NCBI GenBank assembly: GCA_964416385.1 | Contig: CAYQDW010000044.1 | Location: forward strand, 1 to 20,912 | Source of the DNA: JAUHWL01 sp964416385 | GTDB taxonomy: Bacteria; Bacteroidota; Bacteroidia; Flavobacteriales; Schleiferiaceae | Direction of reading: 5' to 3' | Length of the DNA stretch: 20,912 nt | Part shown: one piece after another, positions 7,809 through 14,706 of the stretch | Layout of the letters: each line of letters starts with the position of its first letter | How positions within the stretch are numbered: the stretch's first letter is position 1 | Made by a program: the position numbers and the translations under genes | The notes under the pieces: generated by a model | Database searches by the model: none | What the model saw: only the letters and a program-made list of their open reading frames with translations | What the model was told of the DNA's origin: nothing

Positions 7809-9028
7809 TCAAAACCCTAGATATAAAGGCGATACGTCAAGATTTTCCAATCCTCAGTACGGTGGTTAACGGGAAACCTTTAGTTTATCTAGACAATGCG
7901 GCAACTACACAAAAGCCACGTGCCGTAATTGACGCAATCACCAACTATTATTCTAATCAAAACGCCAATGTGCATCGCGGGGTGCATCACCTCAGCCAAA
8001 TTGCCACAGAAGCCTTTGAAGAAACAAGGCACACGGTGCAGCGGCACATCAACGCGCCAAGCGCCAAAGAAATAATTTTTACGCGCGGAACTACAGATAG
8101 CATTAATCTTGTTGCAGCCACTTTTTCTGGCTTTATCTCTGTGGGCGATAACATTGTGATTTCTGCCATAGAGCACCACAGTAACATTGTTCCTTGGCAA
8201 TTACTAGCAGAGCGTACAGGCGCAGAGCTGCGCATTATTCCCGCCAATGAGCGTGGTGAATTAGAACTAGACGGATTAGCAAAAATTCTTGATAGCCGCA
8301 CCCGTTTGGTGGCTGTAAACCACATCAGCAATACCTTAGGCACCATTAACCCCATTGAAGAGATTATTGCAAAGGCACATGCCTATGGTGCCGCAGTGCT
8401 TGTTGATGGCGCACAGGCGCTGCCGCACCTAAAAGTTGACGTACAGGCCTTAGATGTAGATTTTTATGCCTTTAGTGCCCACAAGGTTTATGGCCCTACA
8501 GGTGTCGGGGTGCTTTATGGCAAAGCGGCCTGGCTGCAAAAACTACCTCCTTATCAGGGCGGTGGGGAGATGATTAAAGAAGTCTCTTTACAAAAAAGCA
8601 CATGGGCTGATTTGCCCCATAAATTTGAAGCAGGTACACCTAATATTGAAGGCGTTATTGCTTTTAAAGCGGCTTTAGATTACGTAAATGCCATAGGCTT
8701 AGATCTCATTGCAAACTATGAGAACGAACTCTTGGCATACGGCACAGAAAAGTTAAATGCTATTGATGGTCTACGCATCATCGGTACTGCACATAAAAAG
8801 GCAAGTGTAATTAGCTTTATTGTTGACCAAATACATCCTTATGATATTGGGATGATTCTAGACAAACTGGGGATTGCCGTGCGCACGGGGCATCATTGTA
8901 CACAACCCATTATGGAACAATTCGGCATTCCAGGTACAGTAAGGGCTAGTTTTGCCTTTTATAATACCTTAGAGGAGATTGATATGTTAGTTGCAGGTGT
9001 AAACCGTGCAGTAAATATGTTGAGGTAA
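7805..9028 (+). CDS. sufS: Cysteine desulfurase SufS (group II, PLP-dependent)
   Basis: SufS removes sulfur from L-cysteine, leaving alanine, and holds it as a persulfide for SufE. The 407-residue enzyme shows the PLP-binding lysine K227 in FSAHKVYGP, the aspartate/glutamine PLP environment in VDGAQA (200-205), and the active-site cysteine C365 in RTGHHCTQP. The short loop around this cysteine is typical of group II (SufS/CsdA) rather than IscS. The start overlaps the sufD stop (ATGA), and sufE follows after four bases, so desulfurase and partner should be made together. Confidence 0.96.
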   Translation: MIKTLDIKAIRQDFPILSTVVNGKPLVYLDNAATTQKPRAVIDAITNYYSNQNANVHRGVHHLSQIATEAFEETRHTVQRHINAPSAKEIIFTRGTTDSINLVAATFSGFISVGDNIVISAIEHHSNIVPWQLLAERTGAELRIIPANERGELELDGLAKILDSRTRLVAVNHISNTLGTINPIEEIIAKAHAYGAAVLVDGAQALPHLKVDVQALDVDFYAFSAHKVYGPTGVGVLYGKAAWLQKLPPYQGGGEMIKEVSLQKSTWADLPHKFEAGTPNIEGVIAFKAALDYVNAIGLDLIANYENELLAYGTEKLNAIDGLRIIGTAHKKASVISFIVDQIHPYDIGMILDKLGIAVRTGHHCTQPIMEQFGIPGTVRASFAFYNTLEEIDMLVAGVNRAVNMLR

Positions 9029-9032
9029 TAAA

Positions 9033-9458
9033 ATGGAAACCATACAAGAAATACAACAAGAGATCATAGAAGAGTTTGACATGTTTTCAGACTGGATGGA
9101 GAAGTATGATTACCTGATTGAACTCGGCAAAGGGTTACCATTAATATCGCCCGCAGCAAAAACAGAAGACAACCTAATAAAGGGCTGCCAAAGCAAGGTT
9201 TGGTTAGATGCAGAATTTATTGATGGTAAAATTATTTTTAGTGCAGATAGTGATGCAATCATTACCAAAGGTATTATTGCATTAATGGTACGCGTTTTAA
9301 GCAACCATACCCCAGAAGACATAATGCACGCAGATATGGGTTTTATTGATCAAATTGGCCTAAAAGAGCACCTTTCACCAACACGGGCAAACGGCTTGTT
9401 GGCCATGATTAAACAAATGAAATTTTATGCACTTGCATTTCAATCTAAAAGCAATTAG
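9033..9458 (+). CDS. sufE: Sulfur-acceptor protein SufE
   Basis: SufE takes persulfide sulfur from SufS and carries it to SufB. The 141-residue protein has the acceptor cysteine C52 in IKGCQSKVWL, at almost the same position as C51 of E. coli SufE. It also has the family N-terminal region with EKYDYLIELGKGLP. The presence of a true SufE, and no SufU-like zinc protein, shows that this operon uses the SufS-SufE pair. It lies four bases after sufS and nine bases before sufT. Confidence 0.95.
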   Translation: METIQEIQQEIIEEFDMFSDWMEKYDYLIELGKGLPLISPAAKTEDNLIKGCQSKVWLDAEFIDGKIIFSADSDAIITKGIIALMVRVLSNHTPEDIMHADMGFIDQIGLKEHLSPTRANGLLAMIKQMKFYALAFQSKSN

Positions 9459-9467
9459 CACCACGCC

Positions 9468-9794
9468 ATGAGCTATACAGATAAGCAAATGAATGATTTA
9501 GGTAATGATGTTGTAGACGTTTTAAGCAGCATCTATGACCCTGAAATACCCGTTGATATTTACCAGTTAGGACTGATTTATGATGTGCAGGTAAGTGATG
9601 AAGGTGGTGTAAAAATTATCATGACCCTAACCAGCCCCAATTGTCCGGTAGCAGAGAGTTTACCTGAAGAAGTCCGCGAAAAAACACGCGCCTTAGATGC
9701 CGTTACAAGCGTTGAGGTTGAACTCACTTTTGACCCCCCTTGGAATAAAGATATGATGAGCGAAGAAGCCAAATTAGAACTCGGCATTCTTTAA
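9468..9794 (+). CDS. sufT: SufT-type Fe-S maturation factor (MIP18/DUF59 family)
   Basis: This 108-residue cytoplasmic protein belongs to the MIP18 (DUF59) family, which helps transfer assembled Fe-S clusters to clients. It shows the family core: YDPEIPVDIYQLGLIY (23-38) and the reactive cysteine C59 in SPNCPVAESLPEEV, ending in DPPWNKDMMSEEAKLELG. It is the last of seven tightly spaced suf genes. A 92-bp gap with a T-rich stretch but no strong hairpin separates it from the HMG-CoA synthase gene. The name sufT follows usage for SUF-linked DUF59 proteins. Confidence 0.9.
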   Translation: MSYTDKQMNDLGNDVVDVLSSIYDPEIPVDIYQLGLIYDVQVSDEGGVKIIMTLTSPNCPVAESLPEEVREKTRALDAVTSVEVELTFDPPWNKDMMSEEAKLELGIL

Positions 9795-9849
9795 TCATTT
9801 TAACTTTTTTTTATACCCCCTAAAAACAATTAGACTAATAATTAACTTG

Positions 9850-9867
9850 TTAATACTTGCGTATTAA
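9850..9867. promoter_or_regulatory. Short perfect inverted repeat upstream of mvaS
   Basis: The arms TTAATAC (9850-9856) and GTATTAA (9861-9867) are exact complements around a 4-base TTGC. The site lies 20-37 bases before the preferred mvaS ATG at 9887. It may be an operator or a 5' leader hairpin. It is too A/T-rich and lacks the T-tract of a good terminator for the suf operon. With arms this short and A/T-rich, chance is possible. Confidence 0.35.
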
Positions 9868-9886
9868 TAGAAATTTTAATTGTACA

Positions 9887-11323
9887 ATGAAAATAGGGAT
9901 TGACGCCATTAACTACTACGTTCCTAAAACGTATCTCCCCATTGCCGACCTTGCAGAGGCCAGAGGTATTGAATATGCTAAACTCAATAAAGGTCTTGGC
10001 TTAGAAAAAATGGCCATTCCTGACATTAATGAAGATGTTGCTAGCATGGCTGCGCAGGCCGTTTTGCGCCTCATAAAGCAGGCCGAAATTAACCCACTAC
10101 AAATAGGCCGCATGTATTTAGGTACAGAAAGTGCTCTAGATGCTGCAAAACCAACCGCCACTTATGTTGCTAATATGGTAGAAAACGCCATGCAATCTGC
10201 CTATGGGCCAAGGGTACTTAAAAACTGTGATGTGGTTGATATGACCTTTGCTTGCATTGGTGCCGTAGATGCCTTAGAAAATGCCATGGATTGGGTGCGG
10301 GCAGAACCAAGCAGAAAAGCCATTGTAATTGCTGCAGATATGGCGAAATATGAGCGCAATAGCACAGGTGAATATACCCAAGGTGCGGGCGCGGTGGCCG
10401 TACTGGTAACAGCAAATCCGAGAATCTTAGCCATCAACCCGAAAATTGGTGTGGCATTAGAAAGCGTAAGCGATTTTTATAAGCCGCGAAGAACATTTGC
10501 GAAGCTAGACTTGCTAAAAAGCGCCGCAAAGCTACTCGGCCAAAAGCTAGATGATGAAGAGCTTAACCTGTTGCTTGCAAATGCGGAGCATCCGTTTTGG
10601 GGCGAATTAGGTCACACCATTGAAATACATAGAGAAGAACCCGTATTTGATGGGCCATATAGCAACACGTGCTATCAAAGCCGAATTTTTGAAGCTTTAG
10701 AAGCTTTCAGAAATGTACAACCGATGAACGTTTTAGAGCGTTGGCAAAAATTGGTTTTTCATCTGCCTTACGCATTTCAAGGCCGCAGAATGATTACCCC
10801 AAACTGGATTACATGGATGCGTGAGTCTGGTAGAGAGGCAGTGTTGGCGGAGGCTTTAGAATCTCTCAACGCTACTGAGGCAGACGCGGCAACCCAAACT
10901 AAGGTACTGGCAAAGTCTGATCTCTATAAAACCTTTGTGGCCAATTATATCGCGCAGGGCGAAGTCGCTTCGTCTCAAATTGGAAATATGTACACCGCAA
11001 GCATATTTATGTCTTTATTGAGTCTTTTGGCAAAAGCAATAGACGATGCAGAAGATCTGGTTGGTAAAAACATCGGCTTTTTTGCCTACGGTAGCGGTTC
11101 TAAGTCTAAAGTCTTTGAGGGAGAGGTGCAAGCTGGGTGGACACAAGCTCTTGCGGGGCTTAATTTATTTGCTGAGTTGCAAAATAGAACACCAATTTCT
11201 TTTGCTGATTACGAAGCTTGGCACACAGGTGCACAATCAAAGCCATTTATATCAGTTGATGAATTGCGCCTAAACCGGATCGGTGATGAAGGTGTAACGC
11301 TTGGTTACAGGTATTATTCATAA
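9887..11323 (+). CDS. mvaS: Hydroxymethylglutaryl-CoA synthase (mevalonate pathway)
   Basis: HMG-CoA synthase condenses acetyl-CoA with acetoacetyl-CoA, the entry to mevalonate-based isoprenoid synthesis. The thiolase-like fold carries the catalytic triad in order: E81 in GTESALDAAK, C123 in MTFACIGAV, and H292 in VFHLPYAFQGR. These match the Glu-Cys-His arrangement of S. aureus MvaS. The C-terminal FAYGSGSKSKVFEG motif is also typical. The ATG at 9887 gives 478 residues and begins with the family start MKIGIDAINYYVPK. An in-frame TTG at 9857 would add ten unrelated residues from inside an inverted repeat and is rejected. At 478 residues it is longer than the roughly 390 of S. aureus MvaS. 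It sits 92 bp after the suf operon and may be read through from it. Confidence 0.88.
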   Translation: MKIGIDAINYYVPKTYLPIADLAEARGIEYAKLNKGLGLEKMAIPDINEDVASMAAQAVLRLIKQAEINPLQIGRMYLGTESALDAAKPTATYVANMVENAMQSAYGPRVLKNCDVVDMTFACIGAVDALENAMDWVRAEPSRKAIVIAADMAKYERNSTGEYTQGAGAVAVLVTANPRILAINPKIGVALESVSDFYKPRRTFAKLDLLKSAAKLLGQKLDDEELNLLLANAEHPFWGELGHTIEIHREEPVFDGPYSNTCYQSRIFEALEAFRNVQPMNVLERWQKLVFHLPYAFQGRRMITPNWITWMRESGREAVLAEALESLNATEADAATQTKVLAKSDLYKTFVANYIAQGEVASSQIGNMYTASIFMSLLSLLAKAIDDAEDLVGKNIGFFAYGSGSKSKVFEGEVQAGWTQALAGLNLFAELQNRTPISFADYEAWHTGAQSKPFISVDELRLNRIGDEGVTLGYRYYS

Positions 11324-11352
11324 TGTAAATCTGCGCACAACAGGATTGCTTT

Positions 11353-11748
11353 TTACAACAGCGGTGTTGCGATATATTGCAACATAAGACTGAGAAGTAG
11401 AACAGCAATTGCCGTAGAAAGTAAAATGGCTTGTTTGCTTTTAAACCATTGGCTACCGATGTAAAAACCGCCTAATGCGAATAAGCATTCAGCAATAAAA
11501 ACATACTGAAAATTAGCCTGTAGGGCATAAGCAAAGAGTAATATAGCAGGTACTACAAACCCAATTATACCTTGCATTTCGCGCAGTTTGTGTAAATAGC
11601 CCACAAACAGGCTGAGCGAAAACATCCAAGCAAAAGCGATGAAATCATTTCTGAAGTAGTTGCCAAATGCTAAAGCAAAGAATAATACGGTGTAGAGCGC
11701 AACGGTCTTTGCGAATTGGAGTGTAAAATAGTTTTTAGTAAGCGTCAT
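11353..11748 (-). CDS. Small integral membrane protein of unknown function
   Basis: I do not recognise the family. The 131-residue product is very hydrophobic, with four or five likely membrane helices near residues 13-29, 35-51, 60-77, 80-98 and 107-125. Positive residues occur at about 52-56 (HKLRE) and 102-105 (FKSK), which sets a probable topology. There are no catalytic motifs and one cysteine, C88, inside a predicted helix. It converges on mvaS with a 29-bp gap and diverges from DUF2480 across 69 bp. The overall look resembles small DUF-type membrane proteins scattered in Bacteroidota. Confidence 0.75.
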   Translation of the reverse strand: MTLTKNYFTLQFAKTVALYTVLFFALAFGNYFRNDFIAFAWMFSLSLFVGYLHKLREMQGIIGFVVPAILLFAYALQANFQYVFIAECLFALGGFYIGSQWFKSKQAILLSTAIAVLLLSLMLQYIATPLL

Positions 11749-11817
11749 TGGTAAAAGGTTTAGGCAAAAAAACGTAGAATATCACAATTCCGTATTTTCA
11801 AACGCAAATTTAGGTTC

Positions 11818-12318
11818 ATGGATGAAATTGTAAATAAAGTAGCCCAAAGTGGTTTAGTAAGTTTAGACCTCGAAACCTTCTATCCTAAAGGTGAGCGTGT
11901 TCTTTTTGATTTAACCGACTGGTTGTACGAAGGACTCATTTTACGCGAAAAAGACTTCCGCGAACGCGCCAAAACGCATAATTGGCAAGCCTATACAGAT
12001 ATGCATGTTGCGATAACGTGTACTGAAGATGCCATTGTACCCCTTTGGGCATTTATGTTGGTGAGTAGTGCCCTGCAACCCTTTGCCGCAACGATTGTGC
12101 ACGGTGATTTAGAAAAATTAGAATCTGTGCTCTACCGCCAGTTTATGGATGCCCACGATTTTAGCCAGTATGAAGACAAGCGCCTGATCATTAAAGGGTG
12201 CAGTAAAAAACCTGTGCCTACAGATGCTTTTGCGGAGTTCGTAAAGCGCGCCCAGCCTTTTGCCAAGAGCATCATGTTTGGTGAGCCTTGTAGCACGGTG
12301 CCAGTATTTAAGCGCTGA
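11818..12318 (+). CDS. DUF2480 family protein
   Basis: This 166-residue soluble protein matches the Bacteroidota family DUF2480, which has no established function. It starts with MDEIVNKVAQSGLVSLDLE, has a central ADMHVA-like beta-rich stretch, and ends in the conserved FGEPCSTVPVFKR. It has three cysteines: C68, C128 in IKGCSKKPVP and C158 in FGEPCST. The last two lie in the most motif-like regions, so metal or cluster binding is possible but unproven. From memory, DUF2480 genes often occur near suf genes in Flavobacteriia; here it lies 2 kb after sufT, separated by mvaS and a membrane-protein gene. Its 3' end overlaps the convergent ATPase gene by 11 bases. Confidence 0.85.
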   Translation: MDEIVNKVAQSGLVSLDLETFYPKGERVLFDLTDWLYEGLILREKDFRERAKTHNWQAYTDMHVAITCTEDAIVPLWAFMLVSSALQPFAATIVHGDLEKLESVLYRQFMDAHDFSQYEDKRLIIKGCSKKPVPTDAFAEFVKRAQPFAKSIMFGEPCSTVPVFKR

Positions 12319-13465
12319 AAATCTGTTGTAAGTCCATAATGCCGGCAACTGTTATCTTTTCATGTAGCGGGTAAACGCCTTGATTAGGCGTAATCACGTA
12401 CATCTTTGCGGGGGTTAAGTCTTGAAGTATATGTTTCATACTTTTTGTAATGCTTGGAGCTCCTGCCAATTTTATTTCAAAGGCATATTCAACAATGTTT
12501 CCTTTAACCGCAATTAAATCTGCTTCTGTACCGTCTTGCGTTCTGTAAAAGTGGAAACGATAATTACTTCCTAAGGTATTAATGATTTGCTCTATGCAAT
12601 AACCCTCAAAAGAAAACCCGACAATAGGATTGGCCAAAAGTGAATTGGGCTCAATTATGTTTAAAAGGGTATGCAAAATGCCGCTATCGCGATAATATAG
12701 TTTGGCAGACTTAACTAATCTTTTTTTTGCATTGTTGTACCAAGGCTGTAATCTTCTAATAATGAATGATCGCTCGAAATAGTCTATCGCAGTTTTAATG
12801 GTTGGTGCGCTAACACCCAATGCTTTGCCAAAGGCGCTAAAATTTTCAACCTGACCATGATTATGAGCTAGCAATACCGCCAAGCGGTAAACATCTAAGC
12901 TGTATGTATTAAGACCCAATGCTGGTAAATCTTTGCTGATATAGGTTTGCAAAAAGCTATTATACCAATCCCATGCTTTGGTTTTGTCGGTAAACAGGAA
13001 AGGTTCCGGATACCCGCCATACATCCAATGGTTTGTAAGGGAATTTAGTGAATTAATTTCCACGTATAATAAAGGAGATAATTCGAAGTACATGATACGA
13101 CCAGCTAAAGATTCTGAACTTCTGCGCAAGATTTCCGGACTTGCTGAGCCCAATAGTATGAACCGGGCGGCAACGCGGTTGGCATCAACCACGCTTCTTA
13201 GTAAAGGAAACAATTCAGGCATTACCTGAACCTCATCAATTATTATCGTTTTGTGTTGGTTCAGTTCGAAGAACAGTTCTGCATTGGTTAGCTTGGCGCG
13301 ATCAGAAGGGCGCTCTAAATCTACATAAATGGCCTCTTTTGGCAATGTAGTTACCAAATCCTTGGCCAAAGTGGTTTTGCCAACTTGTCTGCTACCCAAC
13401 AAGCCTATTACAGGGAATGTGGTTAGTGCAGACTGGAATTGAGGAGTAATGTATCGCGCTATCAT
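12308..13465 (-). CDS. AAA ATPase with DUF4143 domain
   Basis: This 385-residue protein belongs to the widespread AAA_14/DUF4143 ATPase family, whose role is poorly known. The N-terminal P-loop domain has Walker A GSRQVGKTT (24-32), Walker B TIIIDEVQ (73-80) and a sensor-like LLGSASP (104-110), followed by SLAGRIMYFELSPL, a family hallmark. The C-terminal DUF4143 region carries DGTEADL with E314 and D316, then EIK with E330 and K332. This resembles a PD-(D/E)XK nuclease-like core, though nuclease activity is not established for the family. The ATG at 13463-13465 directly abuts a 37-bp inverted repeat containing a perfect -7 box, implying a leaderless transcript. Such genes vary between related strains and may be accessory. 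The 3' end overlaps DUF2480 by 11 bases. Confidence 0.9.
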   Translation of the reverse strand: MIARYITPQFQSALTTFPVIGLLGSRQVGKTTLAKDLVTTLPKEAIYVDLERPSDRAKLTNAELFFELNQHKTIIIDEVQVMPELFPLLRSVVDANRVAARFILLGSASPEILRRSSESLAGRIMYFELSPLLYVEINSLNSLTNHWMYGGYPEPFLFTDKTKAWDWYNSFLQTYISKDLPALGLNTYSLDVYRLAVLLAHNHGQVENFSAFGKALGVSAPTIKTAIDYFERSFIIRRLQPWYNNAKKRLVKSAKLYYRDSGILHTLLNIIEPNSLLANPIVGFSFEGYCIEQIINTLGSNYRFHFYRTQDGTEADLIAVKGNIVEYAFEIKLAGAPSITKSMKHILQDLTPAKMYVITPNQGVYPLHEKITVAGIMDLQQIFSA

Positions 13466-13502
13466 CCCTGCAAATCTAAAACGATATTTTTAATTTGCAG
13501 GG
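13466..13502. repeat. Long inverted repeat at the ATPase promoter
   Basis: The arms CCCTGCAAAT (13466-13475) and ATTTGCAGGG (13493-13502) are exact complements. Inside them TAAAA (13477-13481) pairs with TTTTA (13488-13492), leaving one bulged C (13476) and a 6-base loop. The total is 15 paired positions. The repeat touches the ATPase start codon, and one arm contains its -7 box. It could be an autoregulatory operator. If transcription starts upstream, it would be an mRNA hairpin against the AUG. Confidence 0.7.
13471..13478 (-). promoter_or_regulatory. -7 promoter element of the DUF4143 ATPase gene
   Basis: On the minus strand this reads TAGATTTG, an exact TAnnTTTG match. Five bases separate it from the ATG, so the mRNA should begin at or next to the AUG. 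The element lies within one arm of the inverted repeat. Confidence 0.55.
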
Positions 13503-13567
13503 AAAATGTGTTTAACCAATGCGTTGACAGAACGCAAAAAGACGAGGGCGTTACAATGCTTTAGCTT

Positions 13568-14473
13568 CTAGTTCTTGAGCACTTTGTGCACAACAACTTG
13601 TCCATTGCTAAACGTTACCGTTAAAAAGTACAATCCGTTTGCCTGCGGAAGGCTGAAGGAGGTTTGATTTTCATAAACAGCCAGCGTTCTTCCGGAGAGA
13701 TCAGTAATTTCAACAAGACTTATTTGTTGCTCAGCATATATCGTTAACCTGCCCTGACTTGGGTTTGGGTAAACCTGCAGCAAAGCTTTTTGATTTTCTT
13801 CAAACCCTTGACCAGACCACCACGTACAACCCTTGTTAGTTAATTGGTAAAAGTGATTATCGTCTTTATAACACCTAAGTTGATATGCAAAAACTGTAGT
13901 GGTTTTAAATGATGTGCCATCACAAAAGTTAATGCTTGGCGTTAGTGGTTCAAGAATGTGCAGCGGTAATTGCCATCTGCCAATATGTTGATAGATTTTT
14001 CCTCCTAAAGACCAACCAGAGGAGCATAGATACTGATTGCCATAGGCAGGAATGGAATCCATTTTATCCTCCACCAACCAATACTTCAGCGCATTTCCGT
14101 TAATGGTATCATAACCAATATTTAGCACTGTGGCCGTTGGGGTATCAACACATGAAAAGGAAGTATCCCATGCCGCAAACTGCCAAGTATCACCTATTGA
14201 AGCATTAAAATCATACAGCAGGCGTTTTTCATCGTTTAGTAAATAAAAGACAGAATCATTTTTGGTGTTCAACATATACGTAAAACCAGCAGCGCCTCTT
14301 TTAAAGAACTGCCAATTATCGCCTTTGTAAACAGAATCTTTAACGTAGTACAGTGAGTCAATACCCTGTAATCCTGCTTCGTCATACGCAAAGTACCATG
14401 TGGCATGATAACCAAATGGTTGCTGGGCAACAGCAAGCAAGGGAAAAAACAGGAGAGTGATGAACCACTTCAT
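13568..14473 (-). CDS. Secreted protein with type A T9SS (Por) sorting domain
   Basis: The 301-residue product should be exported by Sec and then secreted or surface-attached by the type IX secretion system. It opens with a signal peptide (MKWFITLLFFPLLAVAQQ, cleavage near residue 18). It ends with a type A sorting domain of about 70 residues: VYPNPSQGRLTIYAE, then EITDLSGRTLAVYEN and GLYFLTVTFSNGQVVVHKVLKN. The middle region, residues about 20-225, contains several aromatic and cysteine residues but no domain I recognise. The ATG at 14471-14473 is chosen because it starts the signal peptide. An in-frame ATG at 14536 would place 21 unrelated residues in front. A near-consensus -7 box (AAAGTTTG) ends five bases before the chosen ATG. 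Confidence 0.85.
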   Translation of the reverse strand: MKWFITLLFFPLLAVAQQPFGYHATWYFAYDEAGLQGIDSLYYVKDSVYKGDNWQFFKRGAAGFTYMLNTKNDSVFYLLNDEKRLLYDFNASIGDTWQFAAWDTSFSCVDTPTATVLNIGYDTINGNALKYWLVEDKMDSIPAYGNQYLCSSGWSLGGKIYQHIGRWQLPLHILEPLTPSINFCDGTSFKTTTVFAYQLRCYKDDNHFYQLTNKGCTWWSGQGFEENQKALLQVYPNPSQGRLTIYAEQQISLVEITDLSGRTLAVYENQTSFSLPQANGLYFLTVTFSNGQVVVHKVLKN

Positions 14474-14478
14474 ATCAG

Positions 14479-14486
14479 CAAACTTT
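14479..14486 (-). promoter_or_regulatory. Near-consensus -7 element before the T9SS protein gene
   Basis: The minus strand reads AAAGTTTG, one mismatch from TAnnTTTG. Five bases separate it from the preferred ATG, the same spacing as at the ATPase and CxxxC-protein genes. Confidence 0.35.
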
Positions 14487-14596
14487 AAATCAAACTTAAG
14501 GAAGTTCCACCTTAAAAGGATAGGCAGTAACACCATGATGGCTTAAGTGCCTTTTTATAGACACATGAGGCCAACTAGCGTTGCTTTTAAAGGACT

Positions 14597-14616
14597 AAAC
14601 ATTTATGCAAATGTTT
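14597..14616. repeat. Perfect 8-bp-arm inverted repeat upstream of the ACMSD gene (first of a pair)
   Basis: AAACATTT (14597-14604) and AAATGTTT (14609-14616) are exact complements around ATGC. The repeat lies in the 233-bp divergent intergenic region between the T9SS gene and the amidohydrolase gene. It may be an operator or one hairpin of a two-hairpin leader. Confidence 0.55.
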
Positions 14617-14631
14617 GGGTACTTCTCAAAA

Positions 14632-14654
14632 TTTAATGCTACAAGAGCATTAAA
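14632..14654. repeat. Perfect 9-bp-arm inverted repeat upstream of the ACMSD gene (second of a pair)
   Basis: TTTAATGCT (14632-14640) and AGCATTAAA (14646-14654) are exact complements around ACAAG. It lies 15 bases after the first repeat and 52 bases before the ATG at 14707. The stem is A/T-rich and has no T-tract, so it is a poor terminator on either strand. Confidence 0.55.
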
Positions 14655-14677
14655 GAGTATCCCTCGTTGGTAATTCT

Positions 14678-14685
14678 TATTTTCG
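14678..14685 (+). promoter_or_regulatory. Possible -7 element of the ACMSD gene
   Basis: TATTTTCG differs from TAnnTTTG at one position and lies 21 bases before the ATG at 14707. If real, the two inverted repeats would be upstream of the promoter, where an activator or repressor could bind. Confidence 0.3.
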
Positions 14686-14706
14686 CGTCAACCCCACCCC
14701 AGTAGC

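Noticed and set aside
9795..9830. T-rich stretch after sufT as an intrinsic terminator
   Set aside because: There is a run of T but no stable hairpin directly before it.
9857..9886. TTG start for the HMG-CoA synthase, adding ten residues
   Set aside because: The extension comes from inside an A/T-rich inverted repeat, while the ATG at 9887 begins the family-typical N-terminus.
11337..11369. Repeated ACAACAG and a 5-bp CAACA/TGTTG hairpin at the convergent ends of mvaS and the membrane-protein gene, as a bidirectional terminator
   Set aside because: The stem is short, it lies within coding sequence, and there is no suitable T-tract.
4253..13482. Identical 12-mer CAAATCTAAAAC at 4253-4264 and 13471-13482, with a related AATCTAAA in the SUF palindrome
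   Set aside because: In about 21 kb of A/T-rich DNA several repeated 12-mers are expected by chance, and the two contexts differ. I do not treat it as a shared operator.
14474..14536. Upstream ATG for the T9SS protein, adding 21 residues
   Set aside because: It would bury the signal peptide behind unrelated residues. The ATG at 14473 begins a clean signal peptide.
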